This document shows positions 1 to 6,464 of a stretch of 6,464 nucleotides of DNA, piece by piece. Position 1 is the stretch's first letter; the number at the start of each line of letters is the position of its first letter. Origin of the DNA: Bacteroidota bacterium (GTDB taxonomy: Bacteria > Bacteroidota > Ignavibacteria > UBA10030 > UBA8401). The translations under genes were made by a program, and so were the position numbers. The stretch lies in NCBI GenBank assembly GCA_030824295.1, contig JAVBYA010000308.1, forward strand, positions 1 through 6,464, given 5' to 3'. A model generated the notes under the pieces. That model had not been told where the DNA came from. It did no database searches and saw nothing but the letters and a program-made list of their open reading frames with translations.

Positions 1-239
1 ACCTTTCACTGGTGACATTCGATGATCCTGTCTTCACTTCTTACCTTTCGCCGGCGCTCACCGCCATTGAACAACCGATCCAGAAGATGACCGAGATGGC
101 GGTCGCGATGCTCTACCGGCGCATGCGCAGTCCGGACGATGAACGGCGGAAGATCCTGCTGGAACCGAAGCTGAACGTCCGAAGTTCGGTGACGCGTCTC
201 ACCACGCTCACCAATATCACCCGGATCACCAAACCATGA
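1..239 (+). CDS. LacI-family transcriptional regulator, C-terminal fragment (5' end outside window)
   Basis: This is the last 78 codons of a LacI/GalR-type regulator, read in the frame starting at position 3 and ending at TGA 237-239. The visible part is the end of the periplasmic-binding-protein-like effector domain. It opens with LSLVTFDD, the family's strand carrying the 'FDD' ligand-contact region. It continues through YLSPALTAIEQP, the near-invariant 'PxLTxIxQP' segment, then the MTEMAVAMLYRRM helix and a KILLEPKLNVRSSV strand matching the usual 'xxxPxLxxRxS' ending. A tail of about 15 residues rich in Thr follows. The N-terminal helix-turn-helix is outside the window, so operator specificity cannot be read. 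Family members sense sugars or nucleosides and usually repress neighbouring catabolic genes. Here the regulator lies directly upstream of, and probably shares a transcript with, an outer-membrane uptake cluster and a ribokinase-like gene. A pentose or nucleoside effector is therefore plausible but inferred. The GTG at 12 is an internal codon, not a start. Confidence 0.88.
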   Translation, partial: LSLVTFDDPVFTSYLSPALTAIEQPIQKMTEMAVAMLYRRMRSPDDERRKILLEPKLNVRSSVTRLTTLTNITRITKP

Positions 240-259
240 CACTGTTCGCAACCTTCAAC

Positions 260-264
260 GGGGA
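260..264 (+). promoter_or_regulatory. Ribosome binding site deciding the receptor start at 272
   Basis: A GGGGA purine run ends 7 bases before ATG 272. No comparable purine run precedes the alternative in-frame ATG at 236, which overlaps the regulator's stop codon (ATGA). This site, together with the signal peptide that begins directly at ATG 272, is why the downstream start was preferred. Confidence 0.5.
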
Positions 265-271
265 CACCGGC

Positions 272-3208
272 ATGAAATGCATCCTGCACACGATCCTGAA
301 GTCCACAGCGCTCATCATTCTCCTGACGGCCTTCTCCGTCACACCGGCAACGGCCGGTAACACCGGAAAGATCTCCGGTGTGGTGAAGGACAAGTCCACC
401 GGCGAACCGCTCGTCAGTGCCAATGTGATGATCAAAGGTTTGAAGATCGGCGCCTCCACGGACATCAACGGAGAATACTTCATCCTGAACATCCCGCCCG
501 GAACATACACGCTGACCGTCTCCATGCTGGGATATGAAACGGTGAACAGCAGTAACATCTCCGTGATCATCGACCGAACCACCACCAAGAATTTCACACT
601 GGAACAATCCGCCATCGAAGGGGACGCGGTGAATATCATCGCCGAACGTCCGGTGATCGACAAAGATCTCACGGCAAGCGAACAGGTGGTGACGAGCAAA
701 GTACTGGAGAATTCCGGCGTGCGGACCGTCAAAGATGTATTGGAAACGCAGGCAGGTATCTTCAGCGACAATTCCAATCTGGCATGGCAGCGCGGTTCCA
801 CCAAAGGATACGTCCGCGGCAGTTCCATGGTCCAGGCGGTCTTTATGATCGATAACCTCTCTGTGAACAGCGGATTGGTCTCGGACAATTATTCCGGCTT
901 CAACACCTCCACCATCGAACAGATCTCCGTGCTGACCGGCGGATACAATGCGGAGTATGGTGAAGGCCGCTCCGCAGTAGTGAACATCGTCTCCAAAGAG
1001 GCGCCCGAAGGTCTGCATGGTACGGTCATCGGACGCGTCCGTCCTGCCGGTGTGTACCATTTCGGAAGGAACATCTACAGCACGGAGAACAACGATTTCA
1101 TCAGCACCGGGATCGATTACTGGCGGAACGAATCGCTGGATGAGAACAGCAGGTTCTACCAGAAGAATCCCGACTCCTTACTGCAGGCGTGGCGGAAACA
1201 GATGACCCCGAGCGATGTGATGGGGAAGTATGTGGAGCGTCCGGAATACGAAGTGGAAGGGACCTTGTTCGGCAGTGTGACGGATGAACTGAGTTTCCTC
1301 GCATCCGGCCGGTTCAAACAAGGTGTGGGCATGTTCCCGCAGGCGATCCCTTACAATCCGGAGTTCAACATCCAGGGATATGTGAACTATAAATTCTCGC
1401 CGGAGTTCAAGTTCCGCGTGGGAGGTTTCGTGGGCGGATACGAGAGTGCCGATTATACTTCCTCCAACCAGAACACATCAGAGATGGGACAGGAAGCAGC
1501 GTGGCTGGCACCGATGCGTATCGATGAACAATATGCCCGCGCAAAATACAATCTGTTCGGTGCGCCGTTCCGTCAATGGCCGGAACTCCGCCGCTGGTCA
1601 CAGCTTTACGGGAAAGTGACCCATGTGATCGATTCCCGTTCGCTCTATGAGATCACCGCCAGTTATCTGAAGGACCGTATGGACCGTTCAGACAGGGAAG
1701 GACGCATCGCTGATACCCTGTGGCTTCCGGATGAAGTGTCGATGGTGCCGCGCTATACACTCCAGGCATACTATCATACATGGATGAAGAACTTCTCCCA
1801 GTCCTATCAGTTGAAAGGAGACTACACCAATCAGGTCACCGCGCGTCACAATCTGAAAGCAGGATTCTCCTTCAAGTCCCACGATTTCAACTACGAATAC
1901 TTCTCCGCAGAATCCAAAAGCAGCCGCAGCAACTCCATCAACGTCTTCGACGGGAATCCGTACGAAGGGAATCTCTATCTGCAGGACAAGATCGAATTCC
2001 CCGGACTGATCGTGAACGTGGGACTGCGCGGGGATTTCTTCGATCAGAACCGCAATGCACCGAAGTCGATGTACGACCCGCTTGCCTTCCAGACCATCAC
2101 TCCCGGCCATGACCTCGGTGCCCCGAGCGGCATCCCCGGCTCTCCGGAACGGGAACGGACGAAACTGCAGATCGCCATTGCTCCGCGTCTCGGCATCTCG
2201 CATCCCATGAGCGAGAACTCCGTGCTCCATTTCGTCTACGGTCATTTCTATCAACGTCCCTCTTGGACGAAGATGTTCGGCATGCCGTTCGTGAACTTCA
2301 CGTCGGTCTGGGACAGCATCCTCAATCCGTACGCGAAGCAAACCACGTACATGGACGAATGGCAGGGCTATTACGGCAATCCATACCTCGGATACGAACG
2401 GACCATTCAGTACGAACTCGGCGTCGATTATAACATTGCCGACATCATCAAAGTGGACCTGACCGGTTACTATAAAGATGCATCGCATGAAGCAGACGTG
2501 ATCACCGGCGTCTATTCCGTGGAGCACACGGCGCACAAAGCACTGATGGTGAGCAACTCCGGTTACTCCGATGTGCGCGGGATCGAATTGAAGATCGATT
2601 CCCGTTTCGACGGGATGTTCAACTTCGGTGTGAGCCATGAGATCTACTGGTCGTTCGACGGTCAGGTCGGTTACAGCCGGCTCTACGAACCGGGTTCCAC
2701 CAGCATCAACGTCCCCAAAGGACTCCGGCAGGACCGCGGCGCGTGGGGGGATTACCAGAGGATCAAAGGGTGGGGGAATTTCTACATCGGAAAGGATGAA
2801 GGACCGGAGATCGGCGGCATCCGTCCGTTCAGCGATCTGAACATCTATACGAATTTCTGGTGGCGGTCCGGCGATCAGTACACGTATCATCCCGCCGGGG
2901 ACCAGTCCACCGAACCGAACAACATGCGCTGGTTCAATTATTATCAGATCGATCTGAAAGTATCGAAAGGGATCACGTTCGCGGGCCTCACTACCGAGTT
3001 CAGCGTGGATGTCAAGAATCTTTTGGATTCGAAATTCCTCCGTCTGCTGGACGGTGAACAGCTCGTCCGCTATCTGGAGAATCCGAATCTGCCGGACAGC
3101 GAGCGTCTGCCGAAGACGATGGATTTCTCCGAACCGAACATTTGGGAATGGTATTCCTACGAGGTGCCGCCGCGGCGCATCTACTTCCAGGTCACGCTCA
3201 AATTCTAA
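272..3208 (+). CDS. TonB-dependent outer-membrane receptor with carboxypeptidase-regulatory-like N-terminal domain
   Basis: This 978-residue outer-membrane receptor probably imports a ligand too large or scarce for porins, using TonB-ExbBD energy. Residues 1-28 form a signal peptide (Lys-containing n-region, hydrophobic core LIILLTAF, cleavage near TATA/G). Residues 32-114 are a carboxypeptidase-regulatory-like beta-sandwich, with GVVKDKSTGEPLVSANV, DINGEYFI and PPGTYTLTVSMLGY. A TonB-box-like stretch (AVNIIAERPVI, about 119-129) precedes the plug, about 137-243, which has GYVRGSS, FMIDNL, IEQISVLTGGYNAEYG and VVNIVSK. The rest is a barrel rich in aromatic residues, including YLQDKIEFPG near 570 and ending in ...YFQVTLKF with a terminal Phe typical of BAM-inserted barrels. 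An in-frame ATG at 236 would add 12 residues and overlap the regulator's stop; 272 is preferred for its binding site and signal peptide. The next gene begins 12 bases downstream. The ligand cannot be read from the sequence; a pentose- or nucleoside-related compound is inferred from the flanking genes. No SusD partner is visible. Confidence 0.93.
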   Translation: MKCILHTILKSTALIILLTAFSVTPATAGNTGKISGVVKDKSTGEPLVSANVMIKGLKIGASTDINGEYFILNIPPGTYTLTVSMLGYETVNSSNISVIIDRTTTKNFTLEQSAIEGDAVNIIAERPVIDKDLTASEQVVTSKVLENSGVRTVKDVLETQAGIFSDNSNLAWQRGSTKGYVRGSSMVQAVFMIDNLSVNSGLVSDNYSGFNTSTIEQISVLTGGYNAEYGEGRSAVVNIVSKEAPEGLHGTVIGRVRPAGVYHFGRNIYSTENNDFISTGIDYWRNESLDENSRFYQKNPDSLLQAWRKQMTPSDVMGKYVERPEYEVEGTLFGSVTDELSFLASGRFKQGVGMFPQAIPYNPEFNIQGYVNYKFSPEFKFRVGGFVGGYESADYTSSNQNTSEMGQEAAWLAPMRIDEQYARAKYNLFGAPFRQWPELRRWSQLYGKVTHVIDSRSLYEITASYLKDRMDRSDREGRIADTLWLPDEVSMVPRYTLQAYYHTWMKNFSQSYQLKGDYTNQVTARHNLKAGFSFKSHDFNYEYFSAESKSSRSNSINVFDGNPYEGNLYLQDKIEFPGLIVNVGLRGDFFDQNRNAPKSMYDPLAFQTITPGHDLGAPSGIPGSPERERTKLQIAIAPRLGISHPMSENSVLHFVYGHFYQRPSWTKMFGMPFVNFTSVWDSILNPYAKQTTYMDEWQGYYGNPYLGYERTIQYELGVDYNIADIIKVDLTGYYKDASHEADVITGVYSVEHTAHKALMVSNSGYSDVRGIELKIDSRFDGMFNFGVSHEIYWSFDGQVGYSRLYEPGSTSINVPKGLRQDRGAWGDYQRIKGWGNFYIGKDEGPEIGGIRPFSDLNIYTNFWWRSGDQYTYHPAGDQSTEPNNMRWFNYYQIDLKVSKGITFAGLTTEFSVDVKNLLDSKFLRLLDGEQLVRYLENPNLPDSERLPKTMDFSEPNIWEWYSYEVPPRRIYFQVTLKF

Positions 3209-3211
3209 CGC

Positions 3212-3215
3212 AGGA
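3212..3215 (+). promoter_or_regulatory. Ribosome binding site of the T9SS-sorted protein gene
   Basis: AGGA lies 5 bases before ATG 3221, inside the 12-base gap after the receptor gene. A second in-frame ATG at 3236 has GGAAG only 3 bases upstream, which is closer than usual. ATG 3221 is therefore preferred, though both starts leave the signal peptide intact. Confidence 0.45.
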
Positions 3216-3220
3216 TAACG

Positions 3221-5149
3221 ATGGAACGGAAGACTATGAAAACGATCACGACAGCGGTGCTGATGGCCATGCTCTTTTCGATCACCGCCGAAGCGCAGGT
3301 GAAATTCGGCATGCAGACCCTGAAGCGCGGAAAGCTCTGGGCGACCATCTGGAACACGCTCCAGTACGGCGATCCCACCGAGACGCAGAACGGATTCCAT
3401 ACACTCGATTATCCCGGGTATTCGAAAGGGACGAACGTCAGTGATGCGCTGAACTACGCGGAAGCGGCTGGCTTCGCCATCTACGGCGTCCGATCCGGCG
3501 TTGCTTCCTCCTACACGATCAACTCCCGGTTCTTCGTATCCGGTCAGGATATGTTCCCGATCGAGGATGCCACGTTGACCAAGAACTATAACCTCGCCAA
3601 TCCCGGCATTGCGGGAGAGGAGGTCGTGACCGGCGGGCATCATCTGAACGGGCTGAATGTGGATGTGAGCCGCCGCAGCATGGTGTGGAGTTTTCCCGGG
3701 CTCAGCGACTTCATCATCCACGAAGTGACCATCACCAATAACGAACTGACCGGCGTCGATTCGCTCATCTTCGGCATGCGGTACGGACTCCGCATGACGC
3801 AGCGTTCCGGCAGCCGCGGCGACGAGAAATACGATTGGAACAATACAGAGAACATCTTCTATTTCTACGATCACCGTCAGTTCCGTTCGGTGGATGAAGT
3901 GCCGGTGACCTATAACTTCGGCGTCGGTCCGCTCCGCGGCGATATCGGCGATGCGCGGGATATCTATCAGCAGGGGATCCGTGAACACGAACTTGATGCA
4001 CCGGGATATTTCACCGTGGTCGTTCTCGATTCTGCCGGTGGGAATGTCTTTCAGAACATTCTGGAGCATACCGGTCAGGGCCTGACCGAAGGAGCGAGCA
4101 CAGTCGATCAGATGTTCATCCAGGGTTCCTCGACCCACGGCCGCGTCAAAGAAGTGCTGACGCATCAGCAGCCCCGCATGTCGTGGGATTCGGCACGGGC
4201 ACGCGGCGGGGAAGGCGGCAACAAGTACGAGCGTCGGCCGGAATTCCTGGTGAGTGTCGGTCCGCTCTCATTGCCCCCCTTCGGCTCCGTGCGGATCGTC
4301 TTCGCCGAAGTGATGGGAGAGATGGACCGTGCGAAGATCGTGGAAGGCGGCGTCGCGAACATCGATCTGATGGCGACCGCTTCCCGCGATTCGATGCTCG
4401 CCAATGTGCGCACCGCACGGAAACTCTACGCGAACAATTATCTGCCCTCCGTCTATCCTCCTCCTACACCGTCCGACGGAGAGAACAGTCTCAAGATCAG
4501 CACGGAACCGGGACGCATCATCATTGAATGGGACCCGATCCCGTCCACGTACAAGGACCCGATTCTGAATGTGAATGACTTCACTGCGTACCGCGTCTAT
4601 CGTTCCAATTATTTCACCATCGGTCCCTGGACGCTCGTCACGCAGATCCATAAGGATTCCGCTGTGATGGTGAACGGCAAGGTCCGGTTCGTGGATGAGA
4701 ACCTTCCGTTCGGCGTCGGCAATTACTATTGCGTCACCAGCATCGATGCCGGCGGGAATGAGAGCGGTAAAGTGAATAACACGCGGTTCCCGGTCTATCC
4801 GCTTCGCGGACCGAATACCGAATTCCCCCGCAATGTCTATGTCGTGCCGAATCCGTTCCGTCAGCACAGCAACCTCACCGGCACCGGAGAACGGTATCGG
4901 ATGGAGTTCATCGGCATCCCAGCGAAATGCAAGATCACGATCTACACGCTGCTCGGGGATATCGTGCAGGAGATCCAGCATGATGACGGCAGCGGTTCAA
5001 CGGCATGGGGAAGCATCAAGCGTCTGGACTATCAGCTGAACAAGTGGTCGCTCGGTATCGCACCGGGCGTCTATCTGTACCGTGTGGAATCGCTCGTCCC
5101 GGCGACGAACGGTGAATCCTTCATCGGAAAATTAGCCATCGTGAAGTAA
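3221..5149 (+). CDS. Secreted surface protein with fibronectin-III-like domain and T9SS type A-like C-terminal sorting domain
   Basis: This 642-residue protein is probably exported by Sec and then carried to the cell surface by type IX secretion. Residues 1-25 are a signal peptide (hydrophobic TTAVLMAMLFSITAEA, cleavage near AEA/Q). Residues about 26-415 are a long region of alternating beta-strand character that I do not recognise as an enzyme. It includes SDFIIHEVTITNNELTGVDS and FGMRYGLRM, which recall the strand pattern of large surface proteins in Ignavibacteria-like genomes, and a Gly/Arg-rich patch (RARGGEGGNKYERR). A PPPTP linker leads to a fibronectin-III-like sandwich at about 423-530 (IIIEWDP, FTAYRVYRS, FVDENL, YYCVTSIDAGGNES). 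Residues about 538-642 form the sorting domain: VYVVPNPF, CKITIYTLLGDIVQEI, a W near 592, LGIAPGVYLYRVES and the closing GKLAIVK. It sits between a TonB-dependent receptor and a PorV-like gene. A role as the receptor's surface partner is inference; a binding protein or structural surface protein is equally possible. No catalytic motif was seen. Confidence 0.85.
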   Translation: MERKTMKTITTAVLMAMLFSITAEAQVKFGMQTLKRGKLWATIWNTLQYGDPTETQNGFHTLDYPGYSKGTNVSDALNYAEAAGFAIYGVRSGVASSYTINSRFFVSGQDMFPIEDATLTKNYNLANPGIAGEEVVTGGHHLNGLNVDVSRRSMVWSFPGLSDFIIHEVTITNNELTGVDSLIFGMRYGLRMTQRSGSRGDEKYDWNNTENIFYFYDHRQFRSVDEVPVTYNFGVGPLRGDIGDARDIYQQGIREHELDAPGYFTVVVLDSAGGNVFQNILEHTGQGLTEGASTVDQMFIQGSSTHGRVKEVLTHQQPRMSWDSARARGGEGGNKYERRPEFLVSVGPLSLPPFGSVRIVFAEVMGEMDRAKIVEGGVANIDLMATASRDSMLANVRTARKLYANNYLPSVYPPPTPSDGENSLKISTEPGRIIIEWDPIPSTYKDPILNVNDFTAYRVYRSNYFTIGPWTLVTQIHKDSAVMVNGKVRFVDENLPFGVGNYYCVTSIDAGGNESGKVNNTRFPVYPLRGPNTEFPRNVYVVPNPFRQHSNLTGTGERYRMEFIGIPAKCKITIYTLLGDIVQEIQHDDGSGSTAWGSIKRLDYQLNKWSLGIAPGVYLYRVESLVPATNGESFIGKLAIVK

Positions 5150-5150
5150 T

Positions 5151-5154
5151 GGAG
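5151..5154 (+). promoter_or_regulatory. Ribosome binding site deciding the PorV-like gene start at 5164
   Basis: GGAG lies 9 bases before ATG 5164. The alternative ATG at 5149 overlaps the preceding stop codon (TAATG) by one base. It has only a weak GAAG 2 bases upstream, so it would depend on reinitiation by ribosomes finishing the previous gene. Confidence 0.45.
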
Positions 5155-5163
5155 AACAGGATC

Positions 5164-6174
5164 ATGCATTTGTCGAGAAGGTTCACGTACTGCGCTGCCG
5201 CTTTCATGGTGTTGACGGCGCATCTCTTTCCGCAGGCAGGCATTTCGCCCATCGATATCGAGCGGGCAGGTCAGTCCGGATGGCAATTCCTGAAGATCAA
5301 CGGCGATGCCCGTCAGGCATCGATGGCGGGAGCCTATACCGCGATCGGTTCAGGCAATGCGTCATCCGTCTTCGGTAATCCGGCCTCGCTGGCGGATGTT
5401 ACCAATGCGGATATCCGGCTGAACGCACTGCAGTGGGTCGCCGATATCGATCATCAATCCATCGCCGCAGCATATTCGCTCGGCGACTTTGGTGTGGTCG
5501 GCGTGAGTCTGGCGATGCTCGACTACGGCGATATTCCTGAGACCATCAATGCGCCCGCCGGGTCGAGCGGCACGACGCCGCTCATCACCGGGAATATGTT
5601 CACTGCGAACGACATGGCTGCCGGTCTATCCTATGCGCGCAAGGTGACCGACAATCTCTCCATCGGCGGCAACGTGCGGTGGCTGCAGCAGGAGATCGCC
5701 GGACTTGCCATGCGGAATTGGTCCCTCGATTTCGGAACGATGTATTATACCGGATTCCGTTCCCTCCGTGTGGCCATCACGGCCCGGAACTTCGGTCCCG
5801 ATTCCCGCTTCGGCGGGTGGAGCGAAGAGTACCAGTCGGAGTCGGACAATGTGCGCATGCCGCTCGATTTCCGCGCCGGCATCGCGATGGATTTCCTGGA
5901 AGAGGAAGGTGGTCCGCATCTGCTCACCGTCATCCTTGAAGGGGACCACCCGAACGACGGAAGGGAGAAATTCCACATCGGTACCAGCTATACGTATGAG
6001 AAGATGTTCTTCCTTCGGGGCGGATACAAATTCAATTACGATGTGCAGCGGTTCACGTTCGGCGCAGGCATGCATTATGCGTTCGGCGAAATGAAGGGAA
6101 CGGTGGACTATGCGTATGTGGATTTCGGGGTGCTGACGCAGGTGCACATGTTCTCACTCGGGTTCTCCTTGTAA
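5164..6174 (+). CDS. PorV/PorQ-family outer-membrane beta-barrel protein
   Basis: This 336-residue protein resembles the PorV/PorQ group, FadL-like barrels best known as accessory parts of type IX secretion. In that system PorV carries cargo bearing C-terminal sorting domains from the translocon to the attachment complex. Residues 1 to about 24 form a signal peptide (basic MHLSRRF start, hydrophobic AAAFMVL core). Residues about 45-77 carry the family hallmark, NGDARQASMAGAYTAIG followed by ASSVFGNPASLA, equivalent to the usual 'GARxxxMGGAyxAxxddxxaxxxNPAgLa'. The rest alternates barrel strands with Gly-rich turns (YSLGDFGVVGVSLAMLDYGD, YARKVTDNLSIGGNVRW) and ends in MFSLGFSL, a plausible outer-membrane insertion signal. 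An in-frame ATG at 5149 would add five residues and overlap the previous stop; 5164 is preferred because of its ribosome binding site and more basic N-terminus. The gene directly follows a gene for a T9SS-type cargo, which suggests the two are functionally paired. It could instead be a general transport barrel of the FadL type, as many paralogues of this family have no proven role. Confidence 0.82.
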   Translation: MHLSRRFTYCAAAFMVLTAHLFPQAGISPIDIERAGQSGWQFLKINGDARQASMAGAYTAIGSGNASSVFGNPASLADVTNADIRLNALQWVADIDHQSIAAAYSLGDFGVVGVSLAMLDYGDIPETINAPAGSSGTTPLITGNMFTANDMAAGLSYARKVTDNLSIGGNVRWLQQEIAGLAMRNWSLDFGTMYYTGFRSLRVAITARNFGPDSRFGGWSEEYQSESDNVRMPLDFRAGIAMDFLEEEGGPHLLTVILEGDHPNDGREKFHIGTSYTYEKMFFLRGGYKFNYDVQRFTFGAGMHYAFGEMKGTVDYAYVDFGVLTQVHMFSLGFSL

Positions 6175-6180
6175 CGGATG

Positions 6181-6219
6181 CGCCGTGGCGGACGGGACTC
6201 GTCCGCGAACGGAACGGCG
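6181..6219 (+). repeat. Nested GC-rich inverted repeat (possible RNA hairpin) between the PorV-like and kinase genes
   Basis: Two inverted repeats are nested. An outer perfect 6-base pair of arms, CGCCGT (6181-6186) and ACGGCG (6214-6219), encloses an inner perfect 7-base pair, GCGGACG (6188-6194) and CGTCCGC (6200-6206), with a 5-base loop GGACT. As RNA, the structure would have one unpaired base on the left and seven on the right between the stems. No T-run follows, so it is not a standard intrinsic terminator. It could attenuate transcription, protect the upstream mRNA's 3' end, or be a protein-binding site. It begins 6 bases after the upstream stop codon. The rest of the 79-base spacer shows no convincing promoter. 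Confidence 0.5.
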
Positions 6220-6253
6220 GTATCCATCATTGTTGAAAACAGCGGCCATATCT

Positions 6254-6464
6254 ATGAAAAATCCAGTTGTTGTGATCGGTAGTTACAATACTGACCTGAC
6301 GATCAAATCGAGCAGGATCCCGCAGCCCGGGGAGACCGTCATCGGCGGAAAATTCAGTGAAGGGGGAGGCGGAAAAGGGGCCAATCAGGCAGTCGCGGCT
6401 TCACGCGCAGGAGCGGATGTCCGATTCGTTGCACGCATCGGGAACGATCCGCTGGGAAGTGCAG
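6254..6464 (+). CDS. rbsK: Ribokinase-like PfkB-family sugar kinase, N-terminal fragment (3' end outside window)
   Basis: The first 70 codons of a carbohydrate kinase are visible; the window ends inside the gene. Ribokinase converts D-ribose and ATP to ribose 5-phosphate in the cytoplasm, feeding the pentose phosphate pathway. The opening strand VVVIGSYNTDLTI matches the family start. N12 and D14 correspond to E. coli RbsK Asn14 and Asp16, which hold the sugar. PQPGETVIGGKF is the lid segment, and GGGGKGANQAVAASRAGADV (residues 37-56) is the PfkB signature 1 region, with G40-K41 and N44 lining the sugar site. VRFVARIGNDPLG follows as in ribokinases. The ATP-binding C-terminal half with its catalytic Asp lies beyond the window, so activity and exact substrate cannot be checked; other pentoses, deoxyribose or nucleosides remain possible. 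ATG 6254 fits the usual family N-terminus, although no strong ribosome binding site precedes it. It lies 79 bases after the PorV-like gene, so it may share that transcript or be separately controlled. Confidence 0.85.
   Translation, partial: MKNPVVVIGSYNTDLTIKSSRIPQPGETVIGGKFSEGGGGKGANQAVAASRAGADVRFVARIGNDPLGSA

Noticed and set aside
113..1060. A 315-codon open frame on the minus strand over the regulator end and receptor start
   Set aside because: It is codon-aligned opposite the receptor gene and has no domain-like pattern, so it is a shadow of codon bias.
1628..2606. The repeated string GATCGATTCCCGTT at about 1628 and 2594 as a direct repeat
   Set aside because: Both copies are in-frame coding for I-D-S-R within different barrel strands, and the match stops immediately on both sides, so it is probably codon-preference coincidence.
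1688..4165. An 825-codon open frame on the minus strand spanning the receptor and the T9SS protein genes
   Set aside because: Its codons lie exactly opposite the sense codons of both genes, which happen to share a frame, so it stays open simply because those genes avoid TTA, CTA and TCA codons. It ends where the receptor uses a TCA serine codon at 1688-1690. The predicted protein is rich in His, Asp and Arg and shows no recognisable domain, and the sense genes are clearly real.
4268..6147. Further minus-strand open frames (4268-4981 and 5626-6147)
   Set aside because: Both lie fully inside well-supported sense genes and show the same His/Arg/Asp-rich shadow composition.
6188..6206. Inner hairpin as an intrinsic terminator
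   Set aside because: The stem is GC-rich and perfect, but no T-run follows it, so termination cannot be claimed; it is reported only as an inverted repeat.
6231..6241. Short inverted repeat TGTT-GAA-AACA upstream of the kinase as a LacI-type operator
   Set aside because: The arms are only four bases and the centre lacks the CG step typical of LacI-family operators; such a match is expected by chance.

Overview
The window reads as one co-directional cluster on the + strand of a mid-GC member of the Bacteroidota/Chlorobiota/Ignavibacteriota-type (FCB) bacteria. Three signs point to this group. There is a TonB-dependent receptor with an N-terminal carboxypeptidase-regulatory-like domain, a secreted protein ending in a type IX secretion (T9SS) type A-like sorting domain, and a PorV/PorQ-family outer-membrane protein. 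The GC content looks to be in the mid-50s percent by eye (not counted), higher than in many Bacteroidota. The exact lineage cannot be fixed from the sequence alone.

Layout: (1) positions 1-239, the 3' end of a LacI-family transcriptional regulator, cut by the window edge; (2) about 272-3208, a large TonB-dependent outer-membrane receptor; (3) 3221-5149, a secreted protein with a signal peptide, a long unrecognised N-terminal region, a fibronectin-III-like domain and a C-terminal T9SS sorting domain; (4) about 5164-6174, a PorV/PorQ-family beta-barrel protein; (5) 6175-6253, a 79-base spacer holding a nested GC-rich inverted repeat; (6) 6254 to the window end, the first 70 codons of a ribokinase-like PfkB-family sugar kinase. 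The first four genes are packed with gaps of at most 32 bases, or overlap if the alternative upstream starts are used, so they are probably one transcript.

How the genes may work together (inference): the LacI-type regulator senses a sugar or nucleoside-derived ligand and controls the set. The receptor imports a ligand across the outer membrane using TonB energy. The T9SS-sorted protein is displayed at the cell surface, perhaps with help from the PorV-like protein next to it. The kinase phosphorylates the imported sugar, most simply ribose, in the cytoplasm. No SusD-like lipoprotein is present in the window, so the T9SS protein is a candidate for the surface partner of the receptor. No RNA genes, mobile elements, CRISPR arrays or convincing promoters were seen.
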